Assembly: GCF_002006995.1 (NCBI RefSeq)
Contig: NZ_MRUL01000015.1
Location: forward strand, 45,854 to 109,853
Direction of reading: 5' to 3'
Source: Izhakiella australiensis
GTDB taxonomy: Bacteria; Pseudomonadota; Gammaproteobacteria; Enterobacterales; Enterobacteriaceae
DNA length: 64,000 nucleotides
Position 1 is the first letter of the stretch. Every line of letters begins with the position of its first letter. The translations under genes were made by a program, and so were the position numbers. The notes beneath the pieces are model-generated. The model made no database searches. It was not told where the DNA came from and saw only the letters and a program-made list of their open reading frames with translations. Below are positions 38,350-47,818 of the stretch, piece after piece.

Positions 38350-40620
38350 ATGACAATTCTTAACCATACCCTCGGATTTCCTCGTGTCGGTTTACGTCGC
38401 GAACTGAAAAAAGCGCAGGAAAGCTACTGGGCGGGTAAATCGACTCAGGAAGAGCTGTTAGCAACCGGCCGCGAACTCCGCGCGCGTCACTGGCAGCAGC
38501 AGCAGGAAGCCGGTGTTGACCTGGTGCCCGTGGGCGACTTTGCCTGGTACGATCACGTACTGACAACCAGCCTGTTGCTGGGCAACGTGCCAGCGCGCCA
38601 CCAGAATAAAGACGGCTCTGTCGATCTTGATACGCTGTTTCGCATTGGCCGCGGTCGTGCGCCGACCGGCGAACCCGCGGCGGCGGCAGAGATGACCAAA
38701 TGGTTCAATACCAACTATCACTACATGGTGCCGGAGTTTAGCGAAGGCCAGACCTTCAAACTGAGCTGGACGCAATTGTTAGATGAGGTTGACGAGGCGC
38801 TGGCGTTGGGCCACAAGGTGAAACCCGTCCTGCTGGGCCCGGTAACCTACCTGTGGCTGGGCAAAGTGAAGGGCGCTCAGTTCGATCGTCTGACGCTACT
38901 TAACGCCGTTTTGCCGGTTTATCAGCAGGTACTGGGCGAGCTGGCGAAACGCGGAATCGAGTGGGTGCAGATTGATGAGCCTGCGCTGGCGCTGGAACTG
39001 CCGCAGGCGTGGCAGGAGGCGTTCAAACCCGCCTACGACGCACTGCAGGGGCAAACGAAGCTGCTGCTGACGACCTATTTTGACAGCGTAGGACAGAATC
39101 TGAACGTTATCCGTCGCTTGCCGGTGCAGGGTTTGCACGTTGATCTGGTGCACGGTAAAGATCAGCTGGAGAAGCTGAATGAAGACGTTCCGGCCGACTG
39201 GCTGCTGTCGCTGGGGGTGATTAATGGCCGTAACGTCTGGCGCGCCGATCTGAGTAGCTGGTTTGAGCGTCTGAAGCCGGTGATCGGTAAACGTCAGCAG
39301 CTGTGGATTGGCAGCTCTTGTTCGCTGCTGCACAGCCCGATCGATCTGAGTGTTGAAACCCGCCTTGATGATGAAGTAAAGAGCTGGTTTGCTTTTGCGC
39401 TGCAAAAATGCGGCGAGCTGGCGTTATTGAGCCGCGCTCTGAACAATAACGACCCCACATCGCTGGAAGCCTGGAGCGCACCGATCCGCGCTCGTCGCGA
39501 TTCCAGCCGGGTGCACAATGCCGCCGTTGCCAAACGCCTGGCGGCGATCACCGCCAAAGACAGCCAGCGTGACAGCATCTATCCGCTACGTGCTGATGCC
39601 CAGCGTGCGCGTTTCCAGCTGCCGGCCTGGCCGACCACCACGATCGGTTCATTCCCGCAAACCACTGAGATTCGCGGCCTGCGTCTGGATTTTAAGCAGG
39701 GGCGCATTGACGGCGGTAACTATCGCACCGGCATTGCTCAGCATATCAAGCAGGCTATCGTTGAGCAGGAGCGCCTGGGACTGGATGTACTGGTCCATGG
39801 TGAGGCTGAGCGCAACGACATGGTTGAATATTTCGGCGAACATCTGGACGGTTTTGTCTTTACGCAAAACGGCTGGGTGCAAAGCTACGGATCGCGCTGC
39901 GTAAAACCACCGGTAATTATTGGTGATATCAGCCGTCCTGAGCCGATCACTGTCGAGTGGGCGAAGTATGCGCAATCCCTGACTGACAAGCCGGTGAAAG
40001 GGATGCTGACCGGCCCGGTAACCATCCTTTGCTGGTCCTTCCCGCGTGAAGATGTGACGCGGGAAACCATCGCTAAGCAGATTGCGCTGGCGCTGCGTGA
40101 TGAAGTCGCTGATCTGGAAGGTGCCGGTATTGGCATTATTCAGATTGATGAGCCGGCGCTGCGTGAAGGCCTGCCGCTGCATCGTTCTGACTGGGCGGCT
40201 TATCTGGAGTGGGCGGTGGAAGCGTTCCGTCTTAACGCCGCGGTGGCCAAAGACGACACGCAGATCCATACCCATATGTGTTATTGCGAATTCAACGACA
40301 TCATGGATTCGATTGCCGCACTGGATGCTGACGTGATTACCATTGAAACGTCGCGTTCCGATATGGAGCTGCTGGAGTCGTTTGAAGAGTTTGAATACCC
40401 CAATGAAATCGGTCCTGGCGTATATGATATCCATTCTCCTAACGTGCCGGATGTTGCCTGGATGGAAGATTTGCTGAAGAAAGCCGCCCAGCGCATCCCG
40501 GTTGAGCGTCTGTGGGTCAACCCGGATTGCGGCCTGAAAACCCGTGGCTGGACGGAAACCCGTCAGGCGCTGGCAAACATGGTAAAAGCTGCGCAAAACC
40601 TGCGTGCTTCCGTTAGCTGA
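38350..40620 (+). CDS. metE: MetE, cobalamin-independent methionine synthase
   Basis: Transfers the methyl group of methyltetrahydrofolate-triglutamate to homocysteine. It has 756 residues in two barrels. Zinc ligands are H642 and C644 (THMCYCE), an intervening Glu, and C727 (NPDCGLKTR), matching E. coli H641, C643 and C726. I chose ATG 38350 ([20 protein letters not shown]) over an open frame from 38284. A strong terminator follows. Confidence 0.98.
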   Translation: MTILNHTLGFPRVGLRRELKKAQESYWAGKSTQEELLATGRELRARHWQQQQEAGVDLVPVGDFAWYDHVLTTSLLLGNVPARHQNKDGSVDLDTLFRIGRGRAPTGEPAAAAEMTKWFNTNYHYMVPEFSEGQTFKLSWTQLLDEVDEALALGHKVKPVLLGPVTYLWLGKVKGAQFDRLTLLNAVLPVYQQVLGELAKRGIEWVQIDEPALALELPQAWQEAFKPAYDALQGQTKLLLTTYFDSVGQNLNVIRRLPVQGLHVDLVHGKDQLEKLNEDVPADWLLSLGVINGRNVWRADLSSWFERLKPVIGKRQQLWIGSSCSLLHSPIDLSVETRLDDEVKSWFAFALQKCGELALLSRALNNNDPTSLEAWSAPIRARRDSSRVHNAAVAKRLAAITAKDSQRDSIYPLRADAQRARFQLPAWPTTTIGSFPQTTEIRGLRLDFKQGRIDGGNYRTGIAQHIKQAIVEQERLGLDVLVHGEAERNDMVEYFGEHLDGFVFTQNGWVQSYGSRCVKPPVIIGDISRPEPITVEWAKYAQSLTDKPVKGMLTGPVTILCWSFPREDVTRETIAKQIALALRDEVADLEGAGIGIIQIDEPALREGLPLHRSDWAAYLEWAVEAFRLNAAVAKDDTQIHTHMCYCEFNDIMDSIAALDADVITIETSRSDMELLESFEEFEYPNEIGPGVYDIHSPNVPDVAWMEDLLKKAAQRIPVERLWVNPDCGLKTRGWTETRQALANMVKAAQNLRASVS

Positions 40621-40651
40621 GTTGTGTTGTTGACGTAGTGTGTTACAGCTT

Positions 40652-40678
40652 GGGGCATCTAAGGATGCCCCTTTTTTT
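40652..40678 (+). terminator. Rho-independent terminator of metE
   Basis: GGGGCATC, loop TAAG, GATGCCCC, then seven T. The 8-bp stem is perfect. The T-run touches the stop codon of the convergent methyltransferase gene. Confidence 0.92.
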
Positions 40679-41786
40679 ATTCGTTTTTTAGCTTGAGCGC
40701 GCTAAGTCGTGGCACCGCGCTTTGCGCCATCTGATAGAAGTCAGCATCAATCTCTACGCCGACGCTGCGATAACCCACCGCGTTGGCTGCTGCCAGCGTG
40801 GAACCCGCGCCCATGAAAGGATCAAGTACCTCACCTTGTGCCAGCGGCAGCACGGCGCGCACCAGCTGGCGCATAAAACCCTGAGGCTTTAGCGACGGAT
40901 GGGGAGCGATGCGTTTTTCACCGGCAGGGGTAGGGTGCGAGCGAATAAGATCGCCGAACGGTTTATCAGCTGCGGGGCGGCGAAACCCTCCCGTATGCCA
41001 ACGCCGCAGATTATCCTGCGCTCTCCCTTCCAGCGGTTTACGCAGCAATACCCACGGCTCCCACTGCGAGCGCGGCATGACGGACACCATATTAAATTCA
41101 TTATGGGCATTTTTCGGCCGGTCACCGCCGCGCATCGTCATCACCTGGCGCGCCAGATAGCCTCGTAGCTCCAGGCCTGAGCTGGACATCGCAGATGCCA
41201 CCAGATGGCAGAGCAGCGGGTTTGAAGCCACCACAACGTTGGCTCCCGGAACGATAACGCGATGCAGGCTGGCCGCCAGCCTGGCGAAAAACTGCCACAG
41301 TTTTTCGCGGTCGTCATCGCTAAGTACGGTAAAACGAGGAAGCGGGCCGCGCTGACGACCATCAAAAGCAGGGGGCAGACGCCAGATGCCGCCCTTCCCG
41401 GCGCGCAGCTTTGCGGTGTGCGCCGGGCTGTACTCCAGCAGGCTATATGGCGGATCGGTCACGACCGCCTGGAAGCGGTTCTCTTGCTGCTGCGCCAGCC
41501 ATTGAAAGCAGTCAGCATGAACCAGCCGGGCACTGCCCGCGTGCGCCAGCGGGAAATCGCCGCCGAGCGCCGTTTCGCCGGCTAACGTTAAACGATAATG
41601 ACCGCGCGCTACCCGGCTAAACAGGCCGGGCGTATTCAGATTCAAATAGGAGCGCACCGACGATGAGGCCACAGGCCCAATCAGGCGACTGACGGCGAGC
41701 GTGATTTCACTGGTTGACGCTTCACGCTGATGCTGGGTCAGAAAGGTGATGATGGCATCGCGTACGATGCCGGCGGCGTAAGCCAT
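40677..41786 (-). CDS. Orphan beta-class DNA (N4-cytosine/N6-adenine) methyltransferase with N-terminal HTH-like region
   Basis: 369-residue protein. The catalytic motif DPPY is at 111-114 and the SAM-binding motif DPFMGAGST at 322-330. DPPY preceding FxGxG is the beta-class order, as in CcrM. HPSLKPQ (296-302) is the family segment just before motif I. The region between (about 150-290) is probably the target recognition part. Residues 5-66 look like a winged helix (VRDAIITFLTQHQ ... YLNLNTPGLFSRVARGHYRL). No restriction enzyme lies nearby, so it is an orphan. It is absent from this site in E. coli. Recognition sequence unknown. Confidence 0.88.
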   Translation of the reverse strand: MAYAAGIVRDAIITFLTQHQREASTSEITLAVSRLIGPVASSSVRSYLNLNTPGLFSRVARGHYRLTLAGETALGGDFPLAHAGSARLVHADCFQWLAQQQENRFQAVVTDPPYSLLEYSPAHTAKLRAGKGGIWRLPPAFDGRQRGPLPRFTVLSDDDREKLWQFFARLAASLHRVIVPGANVVVASNPLLCHLVASAMSSSGLELRGYLARQVMTMRGGDRPKNAHNEFNMVSVMPRSQWEPWVLLRKPLEGRAQDNLRRWHTGGFRRPAADKPFGDLIRSHPTPAGEKRIAPHPSLKPQGFMRQLVRAVLPLAQGEVLDPFMGAGSTLAAANAVGYRSVGVEIDADFYQMAQSAVPRLSALKLKNE

Positions 41787-42039
41787 GATGATGGTCCCCT
41801 CTAAGTGCGGGAACGATGTTAGAGCTTAGACGTCGTTGGGTCAACGTCAGCATCAATGACATGCAGCCACTGGCTGGCAAAATGCACCTGGTCGGAGAGA
41901 GCAGCAGGACGCGCGACTTATCAATAAACTCGCCGCCTGCCCGCGTCGGTTTAAATCCCGGACGGACCTCAGGCGCCGGAGCTGACGTTCCGGCGCGATC
42001 GCTTTGACGCTCTGGATTATATCGGGCGACGACGTCCGT
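41787..42039. other. Intergenic region between the methyltransferase and ysgA
   Basis: 253 bases with no gene I can support. It contains a perfect inverted repeat GCGCCGGA (41973-41980) / TCCGGCGC (41989-41996), without a T-run, downstream of ysgA on the minus strand, where it may help 3'-end formation. The methyltransferase promoter should lie here but is not obvious. Confidence 0.5.
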
Positions 42040-42879
42040 TTAGCTTTGCGGATTCACGCCATGCAGCTTGAACCAATCCAGCATTCTCTGCCAGCCATCC
42101 AGCGCCGAGGACTGGTGGTAGCTGGGACGATAATCCGCGTTAAACGCATGTCCGGCATCAGGGTAAACGATGATTTCTGCTTTAGCGTTGGCTGCACGCA
42201 GCGCCTGACGCATGGTTTCAATGCTATCCTGGGGAATGCTGTCATCCTTGCCGCCATACAGGCCAAGAACCGGCGCGTTGAGGTTAACGGCAATATCAAC
42301 CGGATGCTCGGGCTGCTTCATGGACTTTTCGCCAACCAGCTTACCGTACCAGGCTACGCCCGCTTTTAGCTGCGGATTATGTGCGGCGTACAGCCAGGCA
42401 ATGCGCCCGCCCCAGCAAAATCCGGTAACGGCCATTTTACGCATATCACCATCGTGGCGTGATGCCCAGTTGGCAACATGGTCAAGGTCGGCCAGCACCT
42501 GAGCATCGGGGACTTTGCTGACCAGTTCCTGAAGTATTTTGCTGACATCGTTATAGTCGGCCGGGTCGCCCTGGCGAAAATAGAGTTCAGGGGCGATGGC
42601 AAGGTATCCTTCACCCGCAAGGCGGCGGCAGATATCGCGAATATGCTCATGGATGCCGAAAATTTCCTGAATAACCAACACCACGGGCAGCGCTTTGTCT
42701 GCCGTTGCTTTCGGGCGGGCGTAAAAGGCGGGCATATTTTCGCCCTGGGTCGGTATTGAGGTTTCTCCCGACTGTATCGCCGGACTATCGGTAATAATAG
42801 TTGTAGAGGCGACAGGTGATACGGCCGGAGTAAACCCGCTATGACCTGGTTTTTGCGTAACGTTGTCGTCGGTTTTCAT
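42040..42879 (-). CDS. ysgA: YsgA, dienelactone hydrolase family protein
   Basis: 279-residue alpha/beta hydrolase like E. coli YsgA; the natural substrate is unknown. The nucleophile elbow is GFCWGGR with a cysteine nucleophile typical of dienelactone hydrolases. LGLYGGKDDSIP carries the probable Asp and PDAGHAF the His. The N terminus (about 45 residues) is variable and low in structure. I chose ATG 42879, which has GGAGAG before it. It sits between metE and udp as in E. coli, but with the methyltransferase gene inserted on its metE side. Confidence 0.92.
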   Translation of the reverse strand: MKTDDNVTQKPGHSGFTPAVSPVASTTIITDSPAIQSGETSIPTQGENMPAFYARPKATADKALPVVLVIQEIFGIHEHIRDICRRLAGEGYLAIAPELYFRQGDPADYNDVSKILQELVSKVPDAQVLADLDHVANWASRHDGDMRKMAVTGFCWGGRIAWLYAAHNPQLKAGVAWYGKLVGEKSMKQPEHPVDIAVNLNAPVLGLYGGKDDSIPQDSIETMRQALRAANAKAEIIVYPDAGHAFNADYRPSYHQSSALDGWQRMLDWFKLHGVNPQS

Positions 42880-43022
42880 CGGTCTCTCCATGTGTCTTGA
42901 GCGCAATTGGTAACTATAGTCTGTCTGCTGCGAATGCATTATCAGTCAACCTGCTCTGTTATCATCAGACGCCTTCGCTGTGAGCACATCTTGTGTCAAA
43001 CCTGACGGGAAGAGTGGTTATA

Positions 43023-43038
43023 TGTGACATTAATCACT
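43023..43038. promoter_or_regulatory. CRP site 1 of udp
   Basis: TGTGA-CATTAA-TCACT. Its centre is 53 bases (five helical turns) upstream of the second site, the class of arrangement used for joint CRP-CytR control of E. coli udp. Confidence 0.82.
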
Positions 43039-43075
43039 AATTAATTTTTTGCTTGCATTAGTTGTCTTCACTACC

Positions 43076-43091
43076 AGTGATTGTCGTCACG
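43076..43091. promoter_or_regulatory. CRP site 2 of udp
   Basis: AGTGA-TTGTCG-TCACG, a weaker match. Between the two sites CTTGCATTAG (around 43052-43061) resembles the CytR half-site GTTGCATT. Confidence 0.7.
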
Positions 43092-43159
43092 TTTAACCCT
43101 TATCAGATCGCGTAAAGTACGCCGTCTGTACCCTTTATCAGTGTAGACAGGAGTTTGAA

Positions 43160-43921
43160 ATGGCACAGTCTGATGTTTTCCATCTGGGTCTTACCAAAGC
43201 GGATATGCAGGGAGCGACCCTGGCTATCGTCCCAGGCGACCCTGAGCGAGTAAAAAAGATCGCTGGGCTGATGGATAATCCGGTACACCTTGCTTCTCAT
43301 CGTGAGTTTACTTCCTGGCGCGCGCAGCTGGGCGGGAAGTCGGTAATTGTTTGTTCTACCGGTATTGGCGGACCTTCTACTTCAATCGCGGTGGAGGAGC
43401 TGGCGCAGCTGGGAATCCGCACTTTCCTGCGGGTTGGCACTACCGGCGCGATTCAACCGCATATTAACGTTGGCGATGTGCTGGTAACCACCGGCTCAGT
43501 TCGTCTGGACGGCGCCAGCCTGCACTTTGCCCCGATGGCGTTCCCGGCAGTTGCTGACTTTGACTGCACCACGGCCCTGGTCGCCGCGGCGCGTGAAATG
43601 GGGGCGTCTCCTCACGTGGGCATTACCGCCTCGTCTGATACCTTCTATCCGGGTCAGGAGCGCTATGATACTTTCTCCGGCCGCGTGGTGAGCCGCTTTC
43701 AACATTCAATGGAAGAGTGGCAGCAGATGGGCGTAATGAACTACGAAATGGAGTCTGCCACGCTGCTGACAATGTGCGCCAGCCAGGGGCTGCGTGCAGG
43801 CATGGTGGCCGGGGTAATTGTTAACCGTACCCAGCAGGAAATCCCCAACGCGGAAACGATGAAGCAGACTGAGAGCGATGCGGTAAAAATCGTGGTTGAG
43901 GCTGCCCGCCGCCTGGTCTGA
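43160..43921 (+). CDS. udp: Udp, uridine phosphorylase
   Basis: Phosphorolysis of uridine to uracil and ribose-1-phosphate in nucleoside salvage. It has 253 residues, as in E. coli. Family features are [31 protein letters not shown], the phosphate-binding [32 protein letters not shown], and [14 protein letters not shown] for ribose and base binding. A GGAG ribosome site lies upstream. CRP sites at 43023 and 43076 fit nucleoside/CRP regulation. Confidence 0.98.
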   Translation: MAQSDVFHLGLTKADMQGATLAIVPGDPERVKKIAGLMDNPVHLASHREFTSWRAQLGGKSVIVCSTGIGGPSTSIAVEELAQLGIRTFLRVGTTGAIQPHINVGDVLVTTGSVRLDGASLHFAPMAFPAVADFDCTTALVAAAREMGASPHVGITASSDTFYPGQERYDTFSGRVVSRFQHSMEEWQQMGVMNYEMESATLLTMCASQGLRAGMVAGVIVNRTQQEIPNAETMKQTESDAVKIVVEAARRLV

Positions 43922-44015
43922 ATCCACAGTATGGCACGCATTGTCACGACGCCTTTTCCTGCTTAGTTTATTGAGATTGCTACAGTGAGGTTAATTTCAG
44001 TAAAAGGAACGGGTT

Positions 44016-44786
44016 ATGGCTATCTCTTCAGCGTTAAGTCCGCAGCAGGGTATTAACTTTCGCGACCTGGGCGGCCTGCCTGCCCAGGACGGGCGTCTGG
44101 TCCGCTCCGGCTGTTTGTTTCGCTCCGGGGCGCTTGACGCGCTAAGTGATGACGATCTGGCTCAGCTTGCCGGGCTGCCGTTAATACACGTCGTAGACTA
44201 TCGCGATGCCGATGAAAGCAGACTACACCCGGATCGACTCTGGTCGGGGGCCGTTTACCATGCAGTGCCGGCGAATCCGCTTAGCGCCAAAGTCAGCGCC
44301 AGCCTGGATACCCTGGTTGGCGAGGCGATCCACGACTTTGACGCTGAAGCTTTTATGCTGGAATTGTATCGCCTGCTGCCATTCAATAATCCGGCGTATC
44401 ACCACCTCTGCGCGCTGCTACGCGACTCAAACACCACTTCATTAGTACAGCACTGTGCGGTAGGTAAAGACCGTACCGGTATCGGCAGTGCGCTGGTGCT
44501 CTTTGCCCTCGGCGCCAGCAAAGAAACTGTGATGCAGGACTATTTACTGACGCAAAAAACGCTGGCGCCGTTTCGCGACCGCATGCTGTCTCTTTTCGCC
44601 TCCAGGCTGGATAGCCACGGCCTCGATAAGCTCAACTATGTGCTGTCAGCCCATGAAACCTGTCTGCAGGCTGCATTTGACGAAATAGAACGGCAATACG
44701 GTTCAATCGATCGCTGGCTGGCGCGCGAATATCAGCTGGATGATGTGGCCCGCGCCGCGCTACAGCAGCGTTTTTTACTGCCCTGA
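44016..44786 (+). CDS. Tyrosine-protein/lipid phosphatase-like protein
   Basis: 256-residue protein of the Y_phosphatase3 type. The P-loop is H146-C147-A-V-G-K151-D152-R153-T-G, the CX5R signature with the GKDR variant found in MptpB/LipA-like enzymes that can act on phosphotyrosine or phosphoinositides. N-terminal family marks are INFRDLGGLPAQDGRLVRSGCLFRSG, and VVDYRDADES replaces the usual DLRxxxE block. No signal peptide is seen, so it is probably cytoplasmic. It lies alone between udp and rmuC, where E. coli has no gene. Substrate unknown. Confidence 0.85.
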   Translation: MAISSALSPQQGINFRDLGGLPAQDGRLVRSGCLFRSGALDALSDDDLAQLAGLPLIHVVDYRDADESRLHPDRLWSGAVYHAVPANPLSAKVSASLDTLVGEAIHDFDAEAFMLELYRLLPFNNPAYHHLCALLRDSNTTSLVQHCAVGKDRTGIGSALVLFALGASKETVMQDYLLTQKTLAPFRDRMLSLFASRLDSHGLDKLNYVLSAHETCLQAAFDEIERQYGSIDRWLAREYQLDDVARAALQQRFLLP

Positions 44787-44867
44787 TTCTTCCCCCCGTT
44801 AAATTATCTGGACATTCATACAGTGCCGCTCTACCTTTTCCCGTTAGCAGGGGATCGGGAGAGCGAA

Positions 44868-46361
44868 ATGGATATAACGATAGTTTATTTTGTTGCCGCA
44901 GGGCTGACAGGCTTGGTGATTGGCGCACTGGCGATGCATTTGCGCCATCAGCAGGTGCAGGGCGAGCTACGTCTGCTGACGCACAGCGCTCAGCAGTCAG
45001 AAGCCGAGCGTCAGCGCCTGCAGCTGCAATATGACGCACAGCTGCAGGAGCTGCGTCAGATGCAGGGTTCCCTTAGCGCCGCGCAGGAGAAACTCCATCA
45101 CTTTGACCACTGGCGTAACGAGTGTGAACAGCTCGGCCGCGAGTTGCGTAATCAGCTGGAGGTCAACAGCGCCCAGGAAGCTGAGCTGCGTGAGGTTTCC
45201 ATTCGGCTTGAGGAAACCCGTCTGGCCGCTGAAGAGAAGCAGCGGCTGCTGGTCAATAGCGAACAGCGTCTTAATGCGCAGTTTGAAAATTTGGCAAACC
45301 GTATTTTTGAAAACAGTGGCCGACGGGTCGATGAGCAAAACCGCCAGAGCATGAATGCGCTCATTACTCCGCTGCGCGAGCAGCTGGAGGGTTTTCGTCG
45401 TCAGGTGCAGGAGGGATTCGGCCAGGAAGCCCGCGAGCGCCATACGCTGACTCATGAAATTCGTAATCTGCAACAGCTGAATGCGCAAATGGCGCAGGAA
45501 GCAATCAACCTGACCCGCGCATTAAAAGGCGATAACAAAACGCAGGGCAACTGGGGAGAGGTTATTCTTAGTCGGGTGCTGGAAGCGTCGGGCCTGCGTG
45601 AAGGCTACGAATATGATACGCAGGTGGCTATTCAACTGGAAAACCAGGGCAGAATGCAACCGGATGTTATCGTTCATCTACCGCAAAATAAAGATGTGGT
45701 TATTGATGCCAAGATGACGCTAATCGCCTATGAACGCTACTTTAATGCCCAGGATGAGGCTTCCCGCGAGCTGGCCATTAGCGAGCATATCGGCGCTATT
45801 CGCAGCCATTTACGCCAGCTCAGCCGCAAAGATTATCAACAGTTACCTGGTTTACGCTCCCTGGATTACGTGCTGATGTTTATTCCGGTTGAGCCGGCGT
45901 TCCTGTTGGCGATCGACCGCCAGCCCGAGCTAATCAGTGAAGCGCTGCAGCAAAACATTATGCTGGTTAGCCCCACCACGCTGCTGGTGGCTTTACGCAC
46001 TATCAGTAATCTCTGGCGCTATGAGCATCAAAGCCGCAACGCGCAGCTGATCGCCGAACGGGCGTCAAAGCTCTACGACAAGATGCGGCTGTTTGTCGAT
46101 GATATGAGCGCCATCGGGCAGAACCTGGATCGCGCCGGCGAAAGCTACCGCCAGGCGATGAAAAAGCTCAGCGAAGGACGCGGCAACCTGATTGCACAAA
46201 GCGAGCGTTTCCGCCAGCTGGGCGTCGATATCAAACGCCCGATTAATCCGCAGCTGGCGCAGCAGGCGATGCCGGAAGAGGCGGAGGACGATGCGGAAGG
46301 CGACGACCAGCAGGACGACACCGCGTTGCAGCTTGAAACCGTGCGGCGGCTTCAGCAATAG
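44868..46361 (+). CDS. rmuC: RmuC, DNA recombination/genome-stability protein
   Basis: 497-residue protein whose loss in E. coli raises inversion at short inverted repeats; it has a nuclease-like fold. An N-terminal membrane helix ([23 protein letters not shown]) precedes a long coiled coil (about 30-180). The conserved RmuC domain follows, with [35 protein letters not shown] and [11 protein letters not shown]. The D-x-K of VIDAKM resembles a PD-(D/E)XK core. The tail is strongly acidic. ATG 44868 has a GGGAGAG ribosome site. Confidence 0.95.
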   Translation: MDITIVYFVAAGLTGLVIGALAMHLRHQQVQGELRLLTHSAQQSEAERQRLQLQYDAQLQELRQMQGSLSAAQEKLHHFDHWRNECEQLGRELRNQLEVNSAQEAELREVSIRLEETRLAAEEKQRLLVNSEQRLNAQFENLANRIFENSGRRVDEQNRQSMNALITPLREQLEGFRRQVQEGFGQEARERHTLTHEIRNLQQLNAQMAQEAINLTRALKGDNKTQGNWGEVILSRVLEASGLREGYEYDTQVAIQLENQGRMQPDVIVHLPQNKDVVIDAKMTLIAYERYFNAQDEASRELAISEHIGAIRSHLRQLSRKDYQQLPGLRSLDYVLMFIPVEPAFLLAIDRQPELISEALQQNIMLVSPTTLLVALRTISNLWRYEHQSRNAQLIAERASKLYDKMRLFVDDMSAIGQNLDRAGESYRQAMKKLSEGRGNLIAQSERFRQLGVDIKRPINPQLAQQAMPEEAEDDAEGDDQQDDTALQLETVRRLQQ

Positions 46362-46444
46362 ACCGCACTCAGGGTGCCAGGGTAGATGGACTCTGGTACA
46401 CTGTGGCGATACGTGAATTTAAGATAATCCAGCAGGCAAAACGC

Positions 46445-47200
46445 ATGGCAGATAATAACGAGGAAACGACACATTTCGGATTTCGCACGGTGGCGAAAGA
46501 GGAAAAAGCCGGAATGGTGGCCGATGTTTTCCACTCTGTAGCGGCAAAATACGATCTGATGAACGACCTGATGTCGCTGGGAATTCATCGCATCTGGAAA
46601 CGTTTCACTATTGATTGCAGCGGCGTGCGGCGCGGTCAGAAAGTGTTGGATTTGGCGGGAGGAACCGGCGACCTGACGGCTAAGTTTTCGCGCATTGTTG
46701 GTGAAACCGGCGAGGTTGTGCTGGCGGATATCAATAGCTCAATGCTGAAAATGGGGCGCGAGAAGCTGCGTAATAAGGGCGTACTGGGCAATGTTAGCTA
46801 TGTGCAGGCCAATGCCGAGGCGTTGCCCTTTCCGGATAATACGTTTGATTGCATCACCATTTCGTTTGGCTTGCGTAACGTGACGGATAAAGATAAAGCG
46901 CTGGCTTCGATGTTTCGGGTGCTGAAGCCCGGCGGGCGGCTGTTGATTCTGGAGTTCTCTCGTCCGCTATTCGAACCGCTCAGCAAAGCCTATGATGCCT
47001 ATTCGTTTCACGTCTTGCCGCGCATTGGCGAGCTGGTGGCGAAAGATGCTGAAAGCTACCGTTATCTGGCGGAATCAATTCGTATGCACCCGGATCAGGA
47101 AACGCTGAAACAGATGATGATGACGGTTGGGTTTGAAAATATCAGCTATCACAATCTGACCGGCGGCATCGTCGCTTTGCATCGTGGATTTAAGTTCTGA
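46445..47200 (+). CDS. ubiE: UbiE, ubiquinone/menaquinone C-methyltransferase
   Basis: SAM-dependent C-methyltransferase acting in both ubiquinone (DDMQ formation) and menaquinone (demethylmenaquinone) synthesis. It has 251 residues, as in E. coli. SAM motif I is [12 protein letters not shown]. Other conserved parts are [61 protein letters not shown] and [16 protein letters not shown]. It opens the ubiE-ubiJ-ubiB cluster. ATG 46445 was chosen over an in-frame codon at 46403 by homology. Confidence 0.97.
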   Translation: MADNNEETTHFGFRTVAKEEKAGMVADVFHSVAAKYDLMNDLMSLGIHRIWKRFTIDCSGVRRGQKVLDLAGGTGDLTAKFSRIVGETGEVVLADINSSMLKMGREKLRNKGVLGNVSYVQANAEALPFPDNTFDCITISFGLRNVTDKDKALASMFRVLKPGGRLLILEFSRPLFEPLSKAYDAYSFHVLPRIGELVAKDAESYRYLAESIRMHPDQETLKQMMMTVGFENISYHNLTGGIVALHRGFKF

Positions 47201-47212
47201 GCAGGAAGGCTT

Positions 47213-47818
47213 ATGACAATTATGCCGCTGTTGACCGCGGGACTGGAAACGGTGCTCAACTCTGTTTTATATCGCGATCGCGGGCTGAAAGCTGCGCGTC
47301 AGCGCCTGGCCGGTCGCAGCCTGTCGCTTGAGCTACAGGGCTTTTCTCATCCGCTGATTTTACTGTTCAGCGAACAGCAGGTTGATGTTATCAGCGCCTG
47401 GGAAGACCAGGCTGACTGTCGCGTACGCACCCGCATTTCCACACTCAGTAAGCTGCGCGATCGCCAGCAGCTGTCGGCTTTGATTCGCAGCGGCGAGCTG
47501 GAAGTCGATGGCGATCTGCAGGTGATCCAGCAGTTCTCCGCACTTATTGATCTGGCTGAATTTGATCCGGCGGAATACCTTGCTCCCTGGCTGGGCGACG
47601 TTGCTGCTCACGGAGTGGGGGCGATGCTAAAAAAGAATCTGGCGTTCATTCAACGGGATGCAGCACGCAAGCAGCGTTATTTATCTGAAGCGATAACCGA
47701 AGAGTGGCGGCTGGCGCCAGGTGCGCTGGAAGCGGCCTGGTTTGCGGAGGAAGTTGACGCTCTCGATCGCCATCTGACAGAGCTGGAAGTCCGACTCAAC
47801 AAGCTGGAGGCGAAATGA
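47213..47818 (+). CDS. ubiJ: UbiJ, ubiquinone synthesis accessory factor
   Basis: 201-residue SCP2-domain protein that organises the aerobic Ubi metabolon with UbiK and binds the lipid intermediates. The N-terminal SCP2 fold includes [23 protein letters not shown] and [40 protein letters not shown]. The C terminus is a coiled coil ([21 protein letters not shown]), the likely UbiK contact. It overlaps ubiB by four bases. Confidence 0.95.
   Translation: MTIMPLLTAGLETVLNSVLYRDRGLKAARQRLAGRSLSLELQGFSHPLILLFSEQQVDVISAWEDQADCRVRTRISTLSKLRDRQQLSALIRSGELEVDGDLQVIQQFSALIDLAEFDPAEYLAPWLGDVAAHGVGAMLKKNLAFIQRDAARKQRYLSEAITEEWRLAPGALEAAWFAEEVDALDRHLTELEVRLNKLEAK

Noticed and set aside
39649..40596. 315-codon minus-strand frame inside metE
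   Set aside because: Long only because metE has biased codon use; it covers the catalytic half of MetE and resembles no known family.
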